Source: a virus
Length of the DNA: 39,630 nucleotides
Reading direction: 5' to 3' (one strand)
IMG/VR virus record: IMGVR_UViG_3300017971_000486
Span: 1 to 39,630 of that record
In this document: in pieces, positions 15,863-24,900 of the stretch
Position numbering within the stretch: position 1 is the stretch's first letter
Layout: every line of letters begins with the position of its first letter
Notes under the pieces: generated by a model
What the model saw: only the letters and a program-made list of their open reading frames with translations
Told to the model about the DNA's origin: nothing
The model's database searches: none
Position numbers and translations under genes: made by a program

Positions 15863-18800
15863 ATGAAGATGAAGACAGCCGGACAGTTCAGGCATGGCTT
15901 CGGTAAGATGATCAAGGGTGTGCATTCCTTCCTACTTAAAGATGACGAGTTAAGTGATACCCAGAATATGCAACCTGGGTTCTTTTGGCAACAGAGGAAG
16001 GGGCTAACCACCCTCACATCAGATGCAGTCGCCAGTGGTCTGCGCTTTAAAAGTATTACACAATTCACCACACTAGACGATAGTACGGATGTACTGTTGT
16101 CTCACGCCTATGACTCTTCGAATGGTGAGAGAATTCTTTACGGGAGTGCTTTACCTACGAGTTCAATCACCTGGTCATCCCTCTACACCCTTACTGCCTC
16201 CTGCGAAATGACGCAGTTCGCACAGGTCGGAAAGGCCCTTTTAGCAGCTAACAACAAAGAATTCCTTATCTGGCGTGGAAATACCTACATGCCCCACGGG
16301 GCCTGGTATTATGACGCCACAAATACTTCTTACATAAACTACTTCGAGGAGCTGACTGACGGTAAGTCATCGACTTCTATGTCCGTCAATTCAATGCCGC
16401 CGGAGGATTATCTTTACACCATCGCTCCAATGTCCCTTGAGAGCGTTATAGCAACCTCCGGAAATGCCAACTCAACTTCGTCTTGGCTCATAGGTGAGTA
16501 CTGGAATGGAGTTTGGACTATTCTCAAGCAAGCAAGCTGGTGGTCAAACGACACCTACATGGATGAGGATTGTGACGACCTTACCGGGTGGACCGATAAT
16601 GATGCTGGAAGCGGAGCATCAACTCAGGTTGAATTTTACGGCAGGGAGTGTTTCAAGTTTGATAGCGGCGACACTCCGGGTGGCGGTGTGAAGGCCATGC
16701 GTACTAAAGACGCTGGAACCTTTTCCGATTCGGTGACTGTATCCATCCTGGCATACCATGACAATATTGGGGCACAAGCGGACACTGACTACTTTGCCTT
16801 AAATGTGGAAGAGTCTGGTGTCAGGCTCAATGCTGTATTCTGTAGTGATGGATTATTCATCTACGACGGTGCCTCACTGAACGAGGTTGGTACTGATGTT
16901 GTTGATGAAGACGAGTGGGTATTATGGACGTTCGTGTGTGACTTCTCCACCCCAGCAACAGCGACATGTGATGTTTATAAAAACGGTACCCTGCTAGAGG
17001 CGGACGTTGACTGCTCGGACACCGGGGCCTATACGGATGGAGAGGTTAACCTAATACAATTTGGTGTGACCACAGCCGACCAGATAACCTACATAGCCCA
17101 GGTGGTTGTGGGTGGCGCCCTGGATACGACAGGACACGGTTTCTCTGACGGAACCGCCTCCGGTGGTGCCACATTAGCGCAGAGCGGAAGTGTCACCTGG
17201 ACAGATCCAGGAGATGCGGAGAAGAAGCTTGTCGAGGGGATACCCGGATATGCCTACAGGTTTTCTCCAAGTGTGACCCTGGATGCCTCAGTGTCCCTAA
17301 CACACCTAGACGTGAAATCCCCCATGGGGGAAGTAAAGGATCAATGGGATGGAATGCCCCTTCCCTGCCTCGGGTGCAAGATTTACGATGGTACATCATA
17401 TGATGATTTCACGGCATATGTGAACAACGATGTATTTTCTCAGCATGCAGCCCTAGACGGGGCTACTACTTCTTATAAGTTTTATGCTGGTTTTGCCGAG
17501 GAAGTTCAGGGTTTGATATTGAGTGTTTACCCTGACGAAGCCAACGCTAACAATGTTTCTATTTCCAATGTTAAATACCACAGCACAACTGGTGCGGCCA
17601 CAGCTCTTTCTGATGTTGTAGATGGTACCGAAACTGGGAGTGCCAGTTTATCCCAGAATGGTACCGTTATGTGGACTGCCCCAGCGAGGTACTCCGAGAA
17701 ACCGAAGAAGCTTGCCGGTGATCTTATCCCATTATATTGGTACGAGATCACGTTTGACGCCACTCTTTCAAATCCCACTTCAGTTTATAGGGTTCAGGGC
17801 ATACCAGTGGGACAAGATCCTGATCCATGTTACGGGTGCTTTGAGTACAAAACCAGAGCTTGGCAGTTGGCTCCATGGAACGACGAAAATGCTGTTCGCT
17901 ATTCAGCCTTTAACCTTCCTAATGTGTGGAATGGGAATGATTCTGGATATGTTCACTTTGGAAACAGACCGCTCAGGAGGGCATTACCATTCTACAACGA
18001 AGAGGTGATATGGGCTGATCGAGAGATGTGGATGCTTCAGGGAAACGCCCCGGCCAACTTTGGGAAACTAAAGCTATCTTCCTTCATAGGTATATCGGCA
18101 CCCATGTCTGCCATCCCGATAGAGATAGGCGTCCAGGTTGGTGAGCACAAAAGGATCGTTTTGGCTTGGATGTTCTGGGATGGAATCTACATGTTTGATG
18201 GTGTTAAATGGTTTAAGATCTCGTCTCCAGATATTGATAACTTCTTCGATCCAGATCATGACGATTTCATAAATAAAGACTACATGGATCAATGCTACGG
18301 TGTGTGGGACTACACAACCCAGTGCGCTGTCTGGCTTGTTTACACTGGAAGTAGCACGACACCGAATAAAGCAATAGCTCTTCATCCTGCTACGATGCAA
18401 TACGGCATATACGATTACGGCGTAGACATATCGAGTCTCTACATGGCTTACAACGATGGACTTTATCTAGTAGGTGGTGGGCATGCCTGTGGCAAGTTCT
18501 ATCGTCTTAACTATGGTATCACAGATCTTAACGCTAGTGGCACAGCTGTTGCCGTGGATGCTTACGTTATTACAAGAGACATGTTTACATCTTACAGTGA
18601 AGGTCTGAAGCAGAGATTGTTATCACTAGTGGGTGACTCGACAGCTGGTGGACTCATAGAAGTTGATGAGTATCCAGACAGCAGTGACACCGAACAGGCA
18701 GCCGGGAAGGGCTTCATGCAAAAGCTTGGTAAGAAAATTTCTGCATGGCAATGGAGACTGAAACTGTGGACTGGTCAGAAGGCTACACGATTCAGATTTA

Positions 18801-18877
18801 GAAATCGCAGTAAGAACGCTAGGATGACACTCTTCGGCTATGACGTTGATATAGACGAAGGAAGGTCTGAAGAATAA
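15863..18877 (+). CDS. Large tail-tube/stabilisation-type protein, 1004 aa
   Basis: The opening (LKDDELSDTQNMQPGFFWQQRKGL) and the long beta-rich body with YKTRAWQLAPW and NVWNG patterns resemble podovirus tail tubular B or gp10-like stabilisation proteins. Inserted in the middle are a LamG/concanavalin-like segment (about residues 255-425) and two copies of a smaller domain (about 430-545 and 588-665) marked by SGSVTWTDP and NGTVMWTAP. These insertions could bind glycans. ATG 15863 or 15869 could serve as start. The stop overlaps the next ATG (TAATG). Confidence 0.72.
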   Translation: MKMKTAGQFRHGFGKMIKGVHSFLLKDDELSDTQNMQPGFFWQQRKGLTTLTSDAVASGLRFKSITQFTTLDDSTDVLLSHAYDSSNGERILYGSALPTSSITWSSLYTLTASCEMTQFAQVGKALLAANNKEFLIWRGNTYMPHGAWYYDATNTSYINYFEELTDGKSSTSMSVNSMPPEDYLYTIAPMSLESVIATSGNANSTSSWLIGEYWNGVWTILKQASWWSNDTYMDEDCDDLTGWTDNDAGSGASTQVEFYGRECFKFDSGDTPGGGVKAMRTKDAGTFSDSVTVSILAYHDNIGAQADTDYFALNVEESGVRLNAVFCSDGLFIYDGASLNEVGTDVVDEDEWVLWTFVCDFSTPATATCDVYKNGTLLEADVDCSDTGAYTDGEVNLIQFGVTTADQITYIAQVVVGGALDTTGHGFSDGTASGGATLAQSGSVTWTDPGDAEKKLVEGIPGYAYRFSPSVTLDASVSLTHLDVKSPMGEVKDQWDGMPLPCLGCKIYDGTSYDDFTAYVNNDVFSQHAALDGATTSYKFYAGFAEEVQGLILSVYPDEANANNVSISNVKYHSTTGAATALSDVVDGTETGSASLSQNGTVMWTAPARYSEKPKKLAGDLIPLYWYEITFDATLSNPTSVYRVQGIPVGQDPDPCYGCFEYKTRAWQLAPWNDENAVRYSAFNLPNVWNGNDSGYVHFGNRPLRRALPFYNEEVIWADREMWMLQGNAPANFGKLKLSSFIGISAPMSAIPIEIGVQVGEHKRIVLAWMFWDGIYMFDGVKWFKISSPDIDNFFDPDHDDFINKDYMDQCYGVWDYTTQCAVWLVYTGSSTTPNKAIALHPATMQYGIYDYGVDISSLYMAYNDGLYLVGGGHACGKFYRLNYGITDLNASGTAVAVDAYVITRDMFTSYSEGLKQRLLSLVGDSTAGGLIEVDEYPDSSDTEQAAGKGFMQKLGKKISAWQWRLKLWTGQKATRFRFRNRSKNARMTLFGYDVDIDEGRSEE

Positions 18878-20040
18878 TGGGTGGCGAGAGGGCTACACTA
18901 AAGCTCTACCTAGACACAGAGAGAGAGTACCTGGAGATAGTAAAGACAGAGTCGTTTTTTGACAAGGAGGCGGAATACGGATACCTCCTGCCGTACTCAG
19001 AGTTTCAGAAGCCCTACTTCGAAACAGGTCAGGATGAAGGGTATCCATGGTGGGAGTGGAACTGGATAGATCCCATATGGTTTCCACCGTGGCCACCAGT
19101 ATCACCAGAACCCCACCCATGTGTCGCAGATGAAAGATGCACTTGGGCACTTGTTTTTGGCCCTGGAACGTTAGATGTAAATGACTACGGAACCTACACC
19201 CAGGCCCATGTTTGGATAGGATGTACAATCGCACCCTGGTGGGCAGCCTATGGTGGCTGGACGCTCGACAAGGGAAATACAGAGGCGGAGATTGTTTTCT
19301 CTGGCCCCATTATGGCAACTGTTGACGCCGGATCTGTGGCTGGAACCTTCACTATAACATACAATGGCCCCGGATGCTCAAACAGTATGAGCGTTGAGGT
19401 CTTGGACGAAGAAGAATGCTGTGCGGAGTTCACCCTAACTGGCGATGACACAGTTAACCAGGGTGATACATGGACTGGAACAATAAGTCCGGCCTGTCCG
19501 ACTGCGGAGTGTAGTGTATCGTCCAACTCTGGCTGTAGTTTAACATGTACGGTGAATGCTGCAGGTTCCCAGGTAACGGTGGGCACCACTGGCGCTTGTG
19601 GTTCTTTTACTGTAACGGTTACAGACCAAGCCAGGGACGGTGAGTGTTCGGAAACCTCGGATACCCAGTCGGTTAGAATTATCGGCGGTGGCGGCTCTTT
19701 TTCATCTGTAGAAGTTCAGTCGTCAGAGAATTGTAGTGAGAACTGTACGGTTGGTTGCGGTAGTGCCTTTAGCGATAATTGCTGGGATGAAGACAACGCT
19801 TATTATTATGGATGGCAGTCATCGAGCCCATGCGACAGCAGTTATAGTGCCGAGTGTGCTGGTTGCCAGGTAGATGAGTGTCCATCAATGGAAACCAATA
19901 AACCGCCATGCAGGACGGCCACTGCCACCTGTGACAGCATAGGTAGAACTTCTGGCTTTTGTAGTGGATCGGGGGACGACACAAAGTGCCCCTGTACAAA
20001 ATGGTCATGGCAAAAATGTGAATGGGTATGCTCATGCTAG
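18877..20040 (+). CDS. Cys-rich adhesin-like virion protein, 387 aa
   Basis: The start overlaps the upstream stop by one base. The first ~75 residues are soluble and aromatic-rich, with a Pro/Trp stretch (WFPPWPPVSPEPHP). The rest contains two Ig-like beta domains (about 80-175 and 180-270), a GGGG hinge near 272, and a C-terminal ~115 residues holding 16 cysteines; about 28 Cys in all. Disulphide- or metal-stabilised tips are rare in phage tails. The position suggests a tail tip, adhesin or receptor-binding protein. No family was recognised. Confidence 0.6.
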   Translation: MGGERATLKLYLDTEREYLEIVKTESFFDKEAEYGYLLPYSEFQKPYFETGQDEGYPWWEWNWIDPIWFPPWPPVSPEPHPCVADERCTWALVFGPGTLDVNDYGTYTQAHVWIGCTIAPWWAAYGGWTLDKGNTEAEIVFSGPIMATVDAGSVAGTFTITYNGPGCSNSMSVEVLDEEECCAEFTLTGDDTVNQGDTWTGTISPACPTAECSVSSNSGCSLTCTVNAAGSQVTVGTTGACGSFTVTVTDQARDGECSETSDTQSVRIIGGGGSFSSVEVQSSENCSENCTVGCGSAFSDNCWDEDNAYYYGWQSSSPCDSSYSAECAGCQVDECPSMETNKPPCRTATATCDSIGRTSGFCSGSGDDTKCPCTKWSWQKCEWVCSC

Positions 20041-20516
20041 TTAACGGCAAGAATTTAAAAGAGTATGTGTCGGGTCACGGCTTTGATAGTGCCAAGATTG
20101 TAAGGCAGTATCTTAGGTGGTTTGACTGCTGTCCAGCCCTGCGGGAGGCTCTTGACGAGCTTTATGAGGAACACCTGGAAGCCCAAAGGATACTTGCGGA
20201 AAGACGCAGATTTAGTCCCGAGGGGGAAGCGGAGAGAGTAAAAAGGCTCCACGAAGAAGCCAAGGGCGTTAAGGCAAAGCACAAGACGGGAGTGTCTGAA
20301 AAGAAAAAAAGTAAGGTCACATACGCTGAGCCTAGAGTGCCAGAGACTGTAATCGATTTTTGCCCTCGCTGTGGATCGGTGGTTAGGGGGGAACCAGTTC
20401 CCGGCTGCGAAAAGGAAGCGAGTGGTAGGGCATTCTATGCTGAGTGTTCTGCTTGCACATATTACTACGAAATTTTTGAGAAGGGGAAAAGACACAGAAA
20501 GGTGGAAGGGGGATAG
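20022..20516 (+). CDS. Zinc-ribbon hypothetical protein, 164 aa
   Basis: Three in-frame ATGs (20022, 20028, 20034) lie before the body and none has a clear Shine-Dalgarno, so the start is uncertain; coupling to the upstream stop at 20040 is likely. The middle is a Lys/Glu-rich helix. The C-terminal part has FCPRCGS and ECSACTYYYE, two CxxC pairs that make a zinc ribbon. It sits among virion genes but could be an assembly factor. Function unknown. Confidence 0.65.
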   Translation: MGMLMLVNGKNLKEYVSGHGFDSAKIVRQYLRWFDCCPALREALDELYEEHLEAQRILAERRRFSPEGEAERVKRLHEEAKGVKAKHKTGVSEKKKSKVTYAEPRVPETVIDFCPRCGSVVRGEPVPGCEKEASGRAFYAECSACTYYYEIFEKGKRHRKVEGG

Positions 20517-20518
20517 AA

Positions 20519-21193
20519 ATGGCAGCTAACAAAAACGTTTACTTACAGAACCTCATGGAGGCGATTATGCCCAACATGAGGAAGCAGCAGGAGGCGACGT
20601 ACAACTATCTTGTCCAGCTGGGTCAGAGGCAGGGGATACCCCAGGCCATGAGAAGTGCCATGAAGGCTGTAGCTCCTTATGCGGCTGAGTCAGGCGAGGC
20701 AGCCGCTAAGGCTGGCGCCGAGGCGGAACGCCTCTCCCAGAGGGAGTCAGAGTACGCACGTCAACTAGAACAAAGAGAGAAGGAATTGGCCGCCCAACGG
20801 GAGATGTGGGAGAAGCAGTTTGGGGCAAGCCAGGAGCAACAGGAATTCTCTAACATGATGGCTCTCTCGGGAATGACCGGGCTTACCCCTGAGATGCTTA
20901 GCAGGATGGGATATAACCCAGGTGATCTTGGTTTGCCCATGTCCGGAGCATCAAACAGGATGGCCGGGATAATGTCTAAGTTCGGTGGGAAGAACCCAGT
21001 CGTCAACAAACTTTACGGCTCAGGTTCGGGCGGTGGCTACAACTACGGAGGAAACATGTACAACACCTATGGGTATAGAGCCCCCACAGGTTCGGGCGGT
21101 GGCGGAGCTTCTTATAGGTACAGTACTCCAGCAAATCCGTTCAGAAGAGTTACCGGCCCAGGCCAGGGGCCAGGACTCATGGCAATATCATAA
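20519..21193 (+). CDS. Coiled-coil minor virion protein, 224 aa
   Basis: Residues ~55-110 form an Ala/Glu/Gln-rich coiled coil; the C-terminal ~60 residues are Gly/Ser/Tyr-rich and disordered (SGSGGGYNYGGN). Small helical proteins with flexible Gly-rich ends directly before a giant ejected protein are often ejection or internal head proteins. It starts 2 bases after the previous stop, with AAGGGGG upstream. The role is inferred from position. Confidence 0.6.
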   Translation: MAANKNVYLQNLMEAIMPNMRKQQEATYNYLVQLGQRQGIPQAMRSAMKAVAPYAAESGEAAAKAGAEAERLSQRESEYARQLEQREKELAAQREMWEKQFGASQEQQEFSNMMALSGMTGLTPEMLSRMGYNPGDLGLPMSGASNRMAGIMSKFGGKNPVVNKLYGSGSGGGYNYGGNMYNTYGYRAPTGSGGGGASYRYSTPANPFRRVTGPGQGPGLMAIS

Positions 21194-21206
21194 TAGGGGG
21201 GATAAA

Positions 21207-21971
21207 ATGGCTTACACAAAAAGATTATCAGATTACTCAATACGTGGTGGATCTGGTGGCTACACCCCCACTCGCTCCCAATTTTTCCATGATGCTCAGG
21301 GAAACCTAATGGGCCACCTAGGCCAGTTTGGCTACTCAGGCCTCGTTTCCGGGCCCGATGATGGTATACCGATAGGTCGTCATCAGACTAAGGCTGACAA
21401 ACTATTGTCAAACATCTACGGAAGAATGGAGAAAGGTAGGAAGGAGAGGGAGGTCACCCAAGGTGCCGAACATGTTGCAAAGGTTCAAATTCTTGGTCAG
21501 CAGTATGCAGATCTAGCAAAGGCTTTAGGCCCGGCTGCGTTGGAAGATGAAACACTTAAGTCACTCGGGAAGAAGCTGAACGAGGCTATAACCCAGTGGT
21601 ATAAGTCTGGCGGAATGGGATATGAGGCAGAAGCACTTACGCCAGGAGGAGCAGGACTAAAGGTTTCTCCCCTAGGGAAAGGTCAGGAACCAGTGGCTCC
21701 CGAATTCCAGCCCAAGGCTAAGGCACCACCTAAGCCCAAGGCTGCAGCTCCTGCGAAGCCCAGGCCGACCAGAATTGACGGAACCTTCAACGGACGCAAG
21801 GGTTTTGTTTTCAAGGGCAAGAATGGAAAACTATTCTTCTACGATACGGCAACCCGGCAACAGATCCCGGTAACACCGGAAACCCTCGATAGCAACTTTG
21901 TTTCCGAGTCTGATTTACAGGCACAGCGGGAAGCAAGGGCCAGATCTATACAGGAAAACATAATTCCATAA
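21207..21971 (+). CDS. Putative internal/ejection virion protein, 254 aa
   Basis: ATG 21207 follows AGGGGGG; an earlier in-frame start at 20985 would overlap most of the upstream gene. The N-terminus is Gly/Ser/Tyr-rich. A helix follows (residues ~75-145), then a Pro/Ala/Lys linker (about 172-196) and a small beta domain (IDGTFNGRKGFVFKGKNGKLFFYD). The modular layout with a flexible linker fits a minor virion protein handled with the giant protein just downstream. The family was not recognised. Confidence 0.55.
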   Translation: MAYTKRLSDYSIRGGSGGYTPTRSQFFHDAQGNLMGHLGQFGYSGLVSGPDDGIPIGRHQTKADKLLSNIYGRMEKGRKEREVTQGAEHVAKVQILGQQYADLAKALGPAALEDETLKSLGKKLNEAITQWYKSGGMGYEAEALTPGGAGLKVSPLGKGQEPVAPEFQPKAKAPPKPKAAAPAKPRPTRIDGTFNGRKGFVFKGKNGKLFFYDTATRQQIPVTPETLDSNFVSESDLQAQREARARSIQENIIP

Positions 21972-21982
21972 AGGGCTAAAAC

Positions 21983-24900
21983 ATGGCCACTAAAAGTATA
22001 TGGGACACACTTGAACCCATAGATGTGGAAGAGGAAGACTACAAGAAAAGTCTGTGGGACGAGCTTGAACCAATAGACCTACCAGAAGAGATAGGCAGGA
22101 AACTGATACATACGCCACCACTGCCTTCACCACCAGCAACTCCCGAATCAGCCCCCCAAGCACCACCAAGGCCTCGCATGCCCCTATTTAGGCCAGAGGC
22201 AGAACCCGTAGCTCAAAAACTCGGTCTATCCCCCACCGAAAATGAATTCGGGTTAGCAGAGGCAGACACAGACGAAACGTTTGTCAAGAGATACACTGAT
22301 CTACTCTGGCAGGGTGCTAAGTCCGTACCCGCTGCGATGTTGGGAGGCCTAGAGCAGATAGCTCACATAGTTGGGAAGGGTGAGGTATTAGAGACTCCTG
22401 GTGTAGGCGGATCACTTGCGGAAATCGGCCCGGAGTTGGAGGAAGCCCTCCATGAAGGAGCTGAATGGGAAGGCTTTAAGCCTCCTGAGGGTTGGCAACC
22501 TCCCCAGAATATATTTGAAGGAGCAGTATTCAACCTACCTCAGATGGCAGGTCAGGTGGGTAGCTGGATAGTAGCTGGCCCGGCTGCGGCTGGAATGTAT
22601 ATGTTTAGCCAGATAGCTGGTCAGCAATACCATGACCTGGTTAACCAGGGAGTGGATAAAGACCTGGCTACTGCCATGAGTTTGGCCAATGCTGGGGTGC
22701 AGATGCCTCTTGAGCATATCGGTCTTGGTAAGCTCCTTAAGCCCTGGATGCCTACTCAGGGGATAGCGAAGGTTCTATCCCAGTGGGGTAAGAGAGCTGG
22801 GACTGAGGGACTAACAGAGTGGCTGCAGAAATTTCCTGAGGAGATAACATACCACATTGCGACACACCCAGGCGATGAGTCCAGCAAGATGCTGATGGAC
22901 ATAATTAAACAGGTTCCTGAGTGGGCCTGGGAAGGTGCAAGGTGGGATGCCCCAATAGGTGCTTTGCTTGGCGGCTTCTTTAGCGCCCCTGGCGCTATGT
23001 ACGCCGTAAAGAATGAAGTAAATCAGAAGAGGAAGGATCAGGTTATTACGGGACTGATAGACCAGATTGAGGAGGAAATTAAGAACAATCCCCAGCTTGC
23101 TCTTTCCCATCCTGAGGCATTCATGAAGCTAGAAAAAGACCTTGCACTACCACCTGGTCAAGGTTTTGTATTAGCTGCACAGTACAGTAACTGGTCACCG
23201 GAATTGGCTCAGAAACTAATTGACGAAAAAGAAAAACTCCCCCCACCCCCAGATAGAAAGCTTCTTCCTCCAGGAGAGGAGAGGAAGCAGTTACCCAGAG
23301 GCGAAAAAGAACCCGTTGATTTTAGTGTCTACTCACCCGAGGTGGCAGAATTTTTAAGATGGGTACACAAGCCCGGCAACTTCCCCATTGAAGAGCAGAG
23401 GACAGATCCCTCCAAACGCCAGCTGCTACCGGAACCAGAGTTGGGGCCCGAATTTGTAATGGAAGAAGCTGAAGGCCCCGAGGCTGCGGCAAGGGCTGTA
23501 GAGGCTGCCCTTGAAATGGGCAGCCGGGAGGCCATAGAACAGGCAACTCGTGAGTACGAGAAGGCGCAGGGGCGCTTCGATAGAACCGGAGCAGTAGTTA
23601 GAAACATCCTTAGAGAAAAACCCGGTGCAACCATAGGCGAAATATACAGGGAAGCGAGAAGCAGGGGTGCCGACATAAACAGGCAGGATCTTGCCAAGAT
23701 GGTTAACTCCATACGGGAGCCCTCCAAGGCGAAGGCCACAGCCACTCAAAAATTGGTAGGAAAAGACCCCAAGGGCATACGTTCGGAACTTGAAGGCACC
23801 ATAGAGAAGGACGGCTTCAATGAAATGCAGGATAAATACAACCCGGCCAAAGTTGGGGGCGTACTCTTCCAGGATCTAAAAACCCAAGGCCTAACAAACG
23901 GAGAGGCTAGGGCACAGGTTGAAGAGCAGATTGCTCAATACACTGAGCAATATAACTCAGTGGTTCAGGATGAGTTAACCAGGAGAGAGACTGAAAAGCT
24001 TAAAAAAGAAGAGGCCGAAAAAGAGGCCAAAAAGGTCACAAAAGAGGAAGGGGCTACCGAAGTACCAACCGAGAAAAAAGAGGTCACAGAAAAGAAGGAA
24101 AAGGAACAGAAGGGCAAGGAAAAACCCAAGAAGGAAACCAAGGGAAAAAAGAAGGGGGTTAAGACTCAGTACAGGGGACAGATTTTCCCGACTGGCACAA
24201 GAGTGCTCCTCGATGGTGATCCCGGTGTTGTAATCGAGCCCCCAGAGGATGCTTCTGAGATATATACGAAAAATGCGAGATACGTGCGCCTCGACGACGA
24301 TGGTGAAGCATACCCAGCTGGCCTCGACGAGCTTGAACTTGAAGGTGTGGAAGACCTACCCCCACCAAGAACCGAAGAGGAGATAGAGGAGAGCAAGCGT
24401 AGGGTTATCGATGAAGTCACAAAGGAACTAGCGGAGGAAAAAACTGAAGAGACTATCACAGAAGAGAAAAAACGTGAACCCGAAGTCGTAACCAAAAAGA
24501 AGGGTGAGAGAAAACCTAAAAAGAAAGAGAAGCCGAAAGTTAAGCCCGAAGACCGTGACATGATCCGCTCCAATATAATGGAGCTGAGGAATCACCCCTT
24601 CAGAGAGCAAGGGCTTAACTCCCCCCAGAGGATCTGGAAGGACTTTCACAAGAGACTTCACAAGTATCTTAAGGCCTGGGCTCCTGAGCACACCTACCTG
24701 GCCGACCACTTTGAGAGCTTTATGTACCAAGATAAGCGTGACATGGCCATCAATGTGGCAGAAGAGGGTATGAGTACCCTTCATGACGCTGCGGGAAAGA
24801 TGGGTCTTGAGATTGAGGCTGCTGAGATGGCCGAGAAGATAGCGCTTGAGCCCGTACTAGACGAGGGCTTTGTTCCATACGAAAACTCCATCCCCGAAGA

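Noticed and set aside
24166-24784. - strand frames of 135 and 118 codons opposite the giant gene
   Set aside because: Ser/Phe-rich translation produced by the Lys/Glu-rich linker on the coding strand; not real genes.
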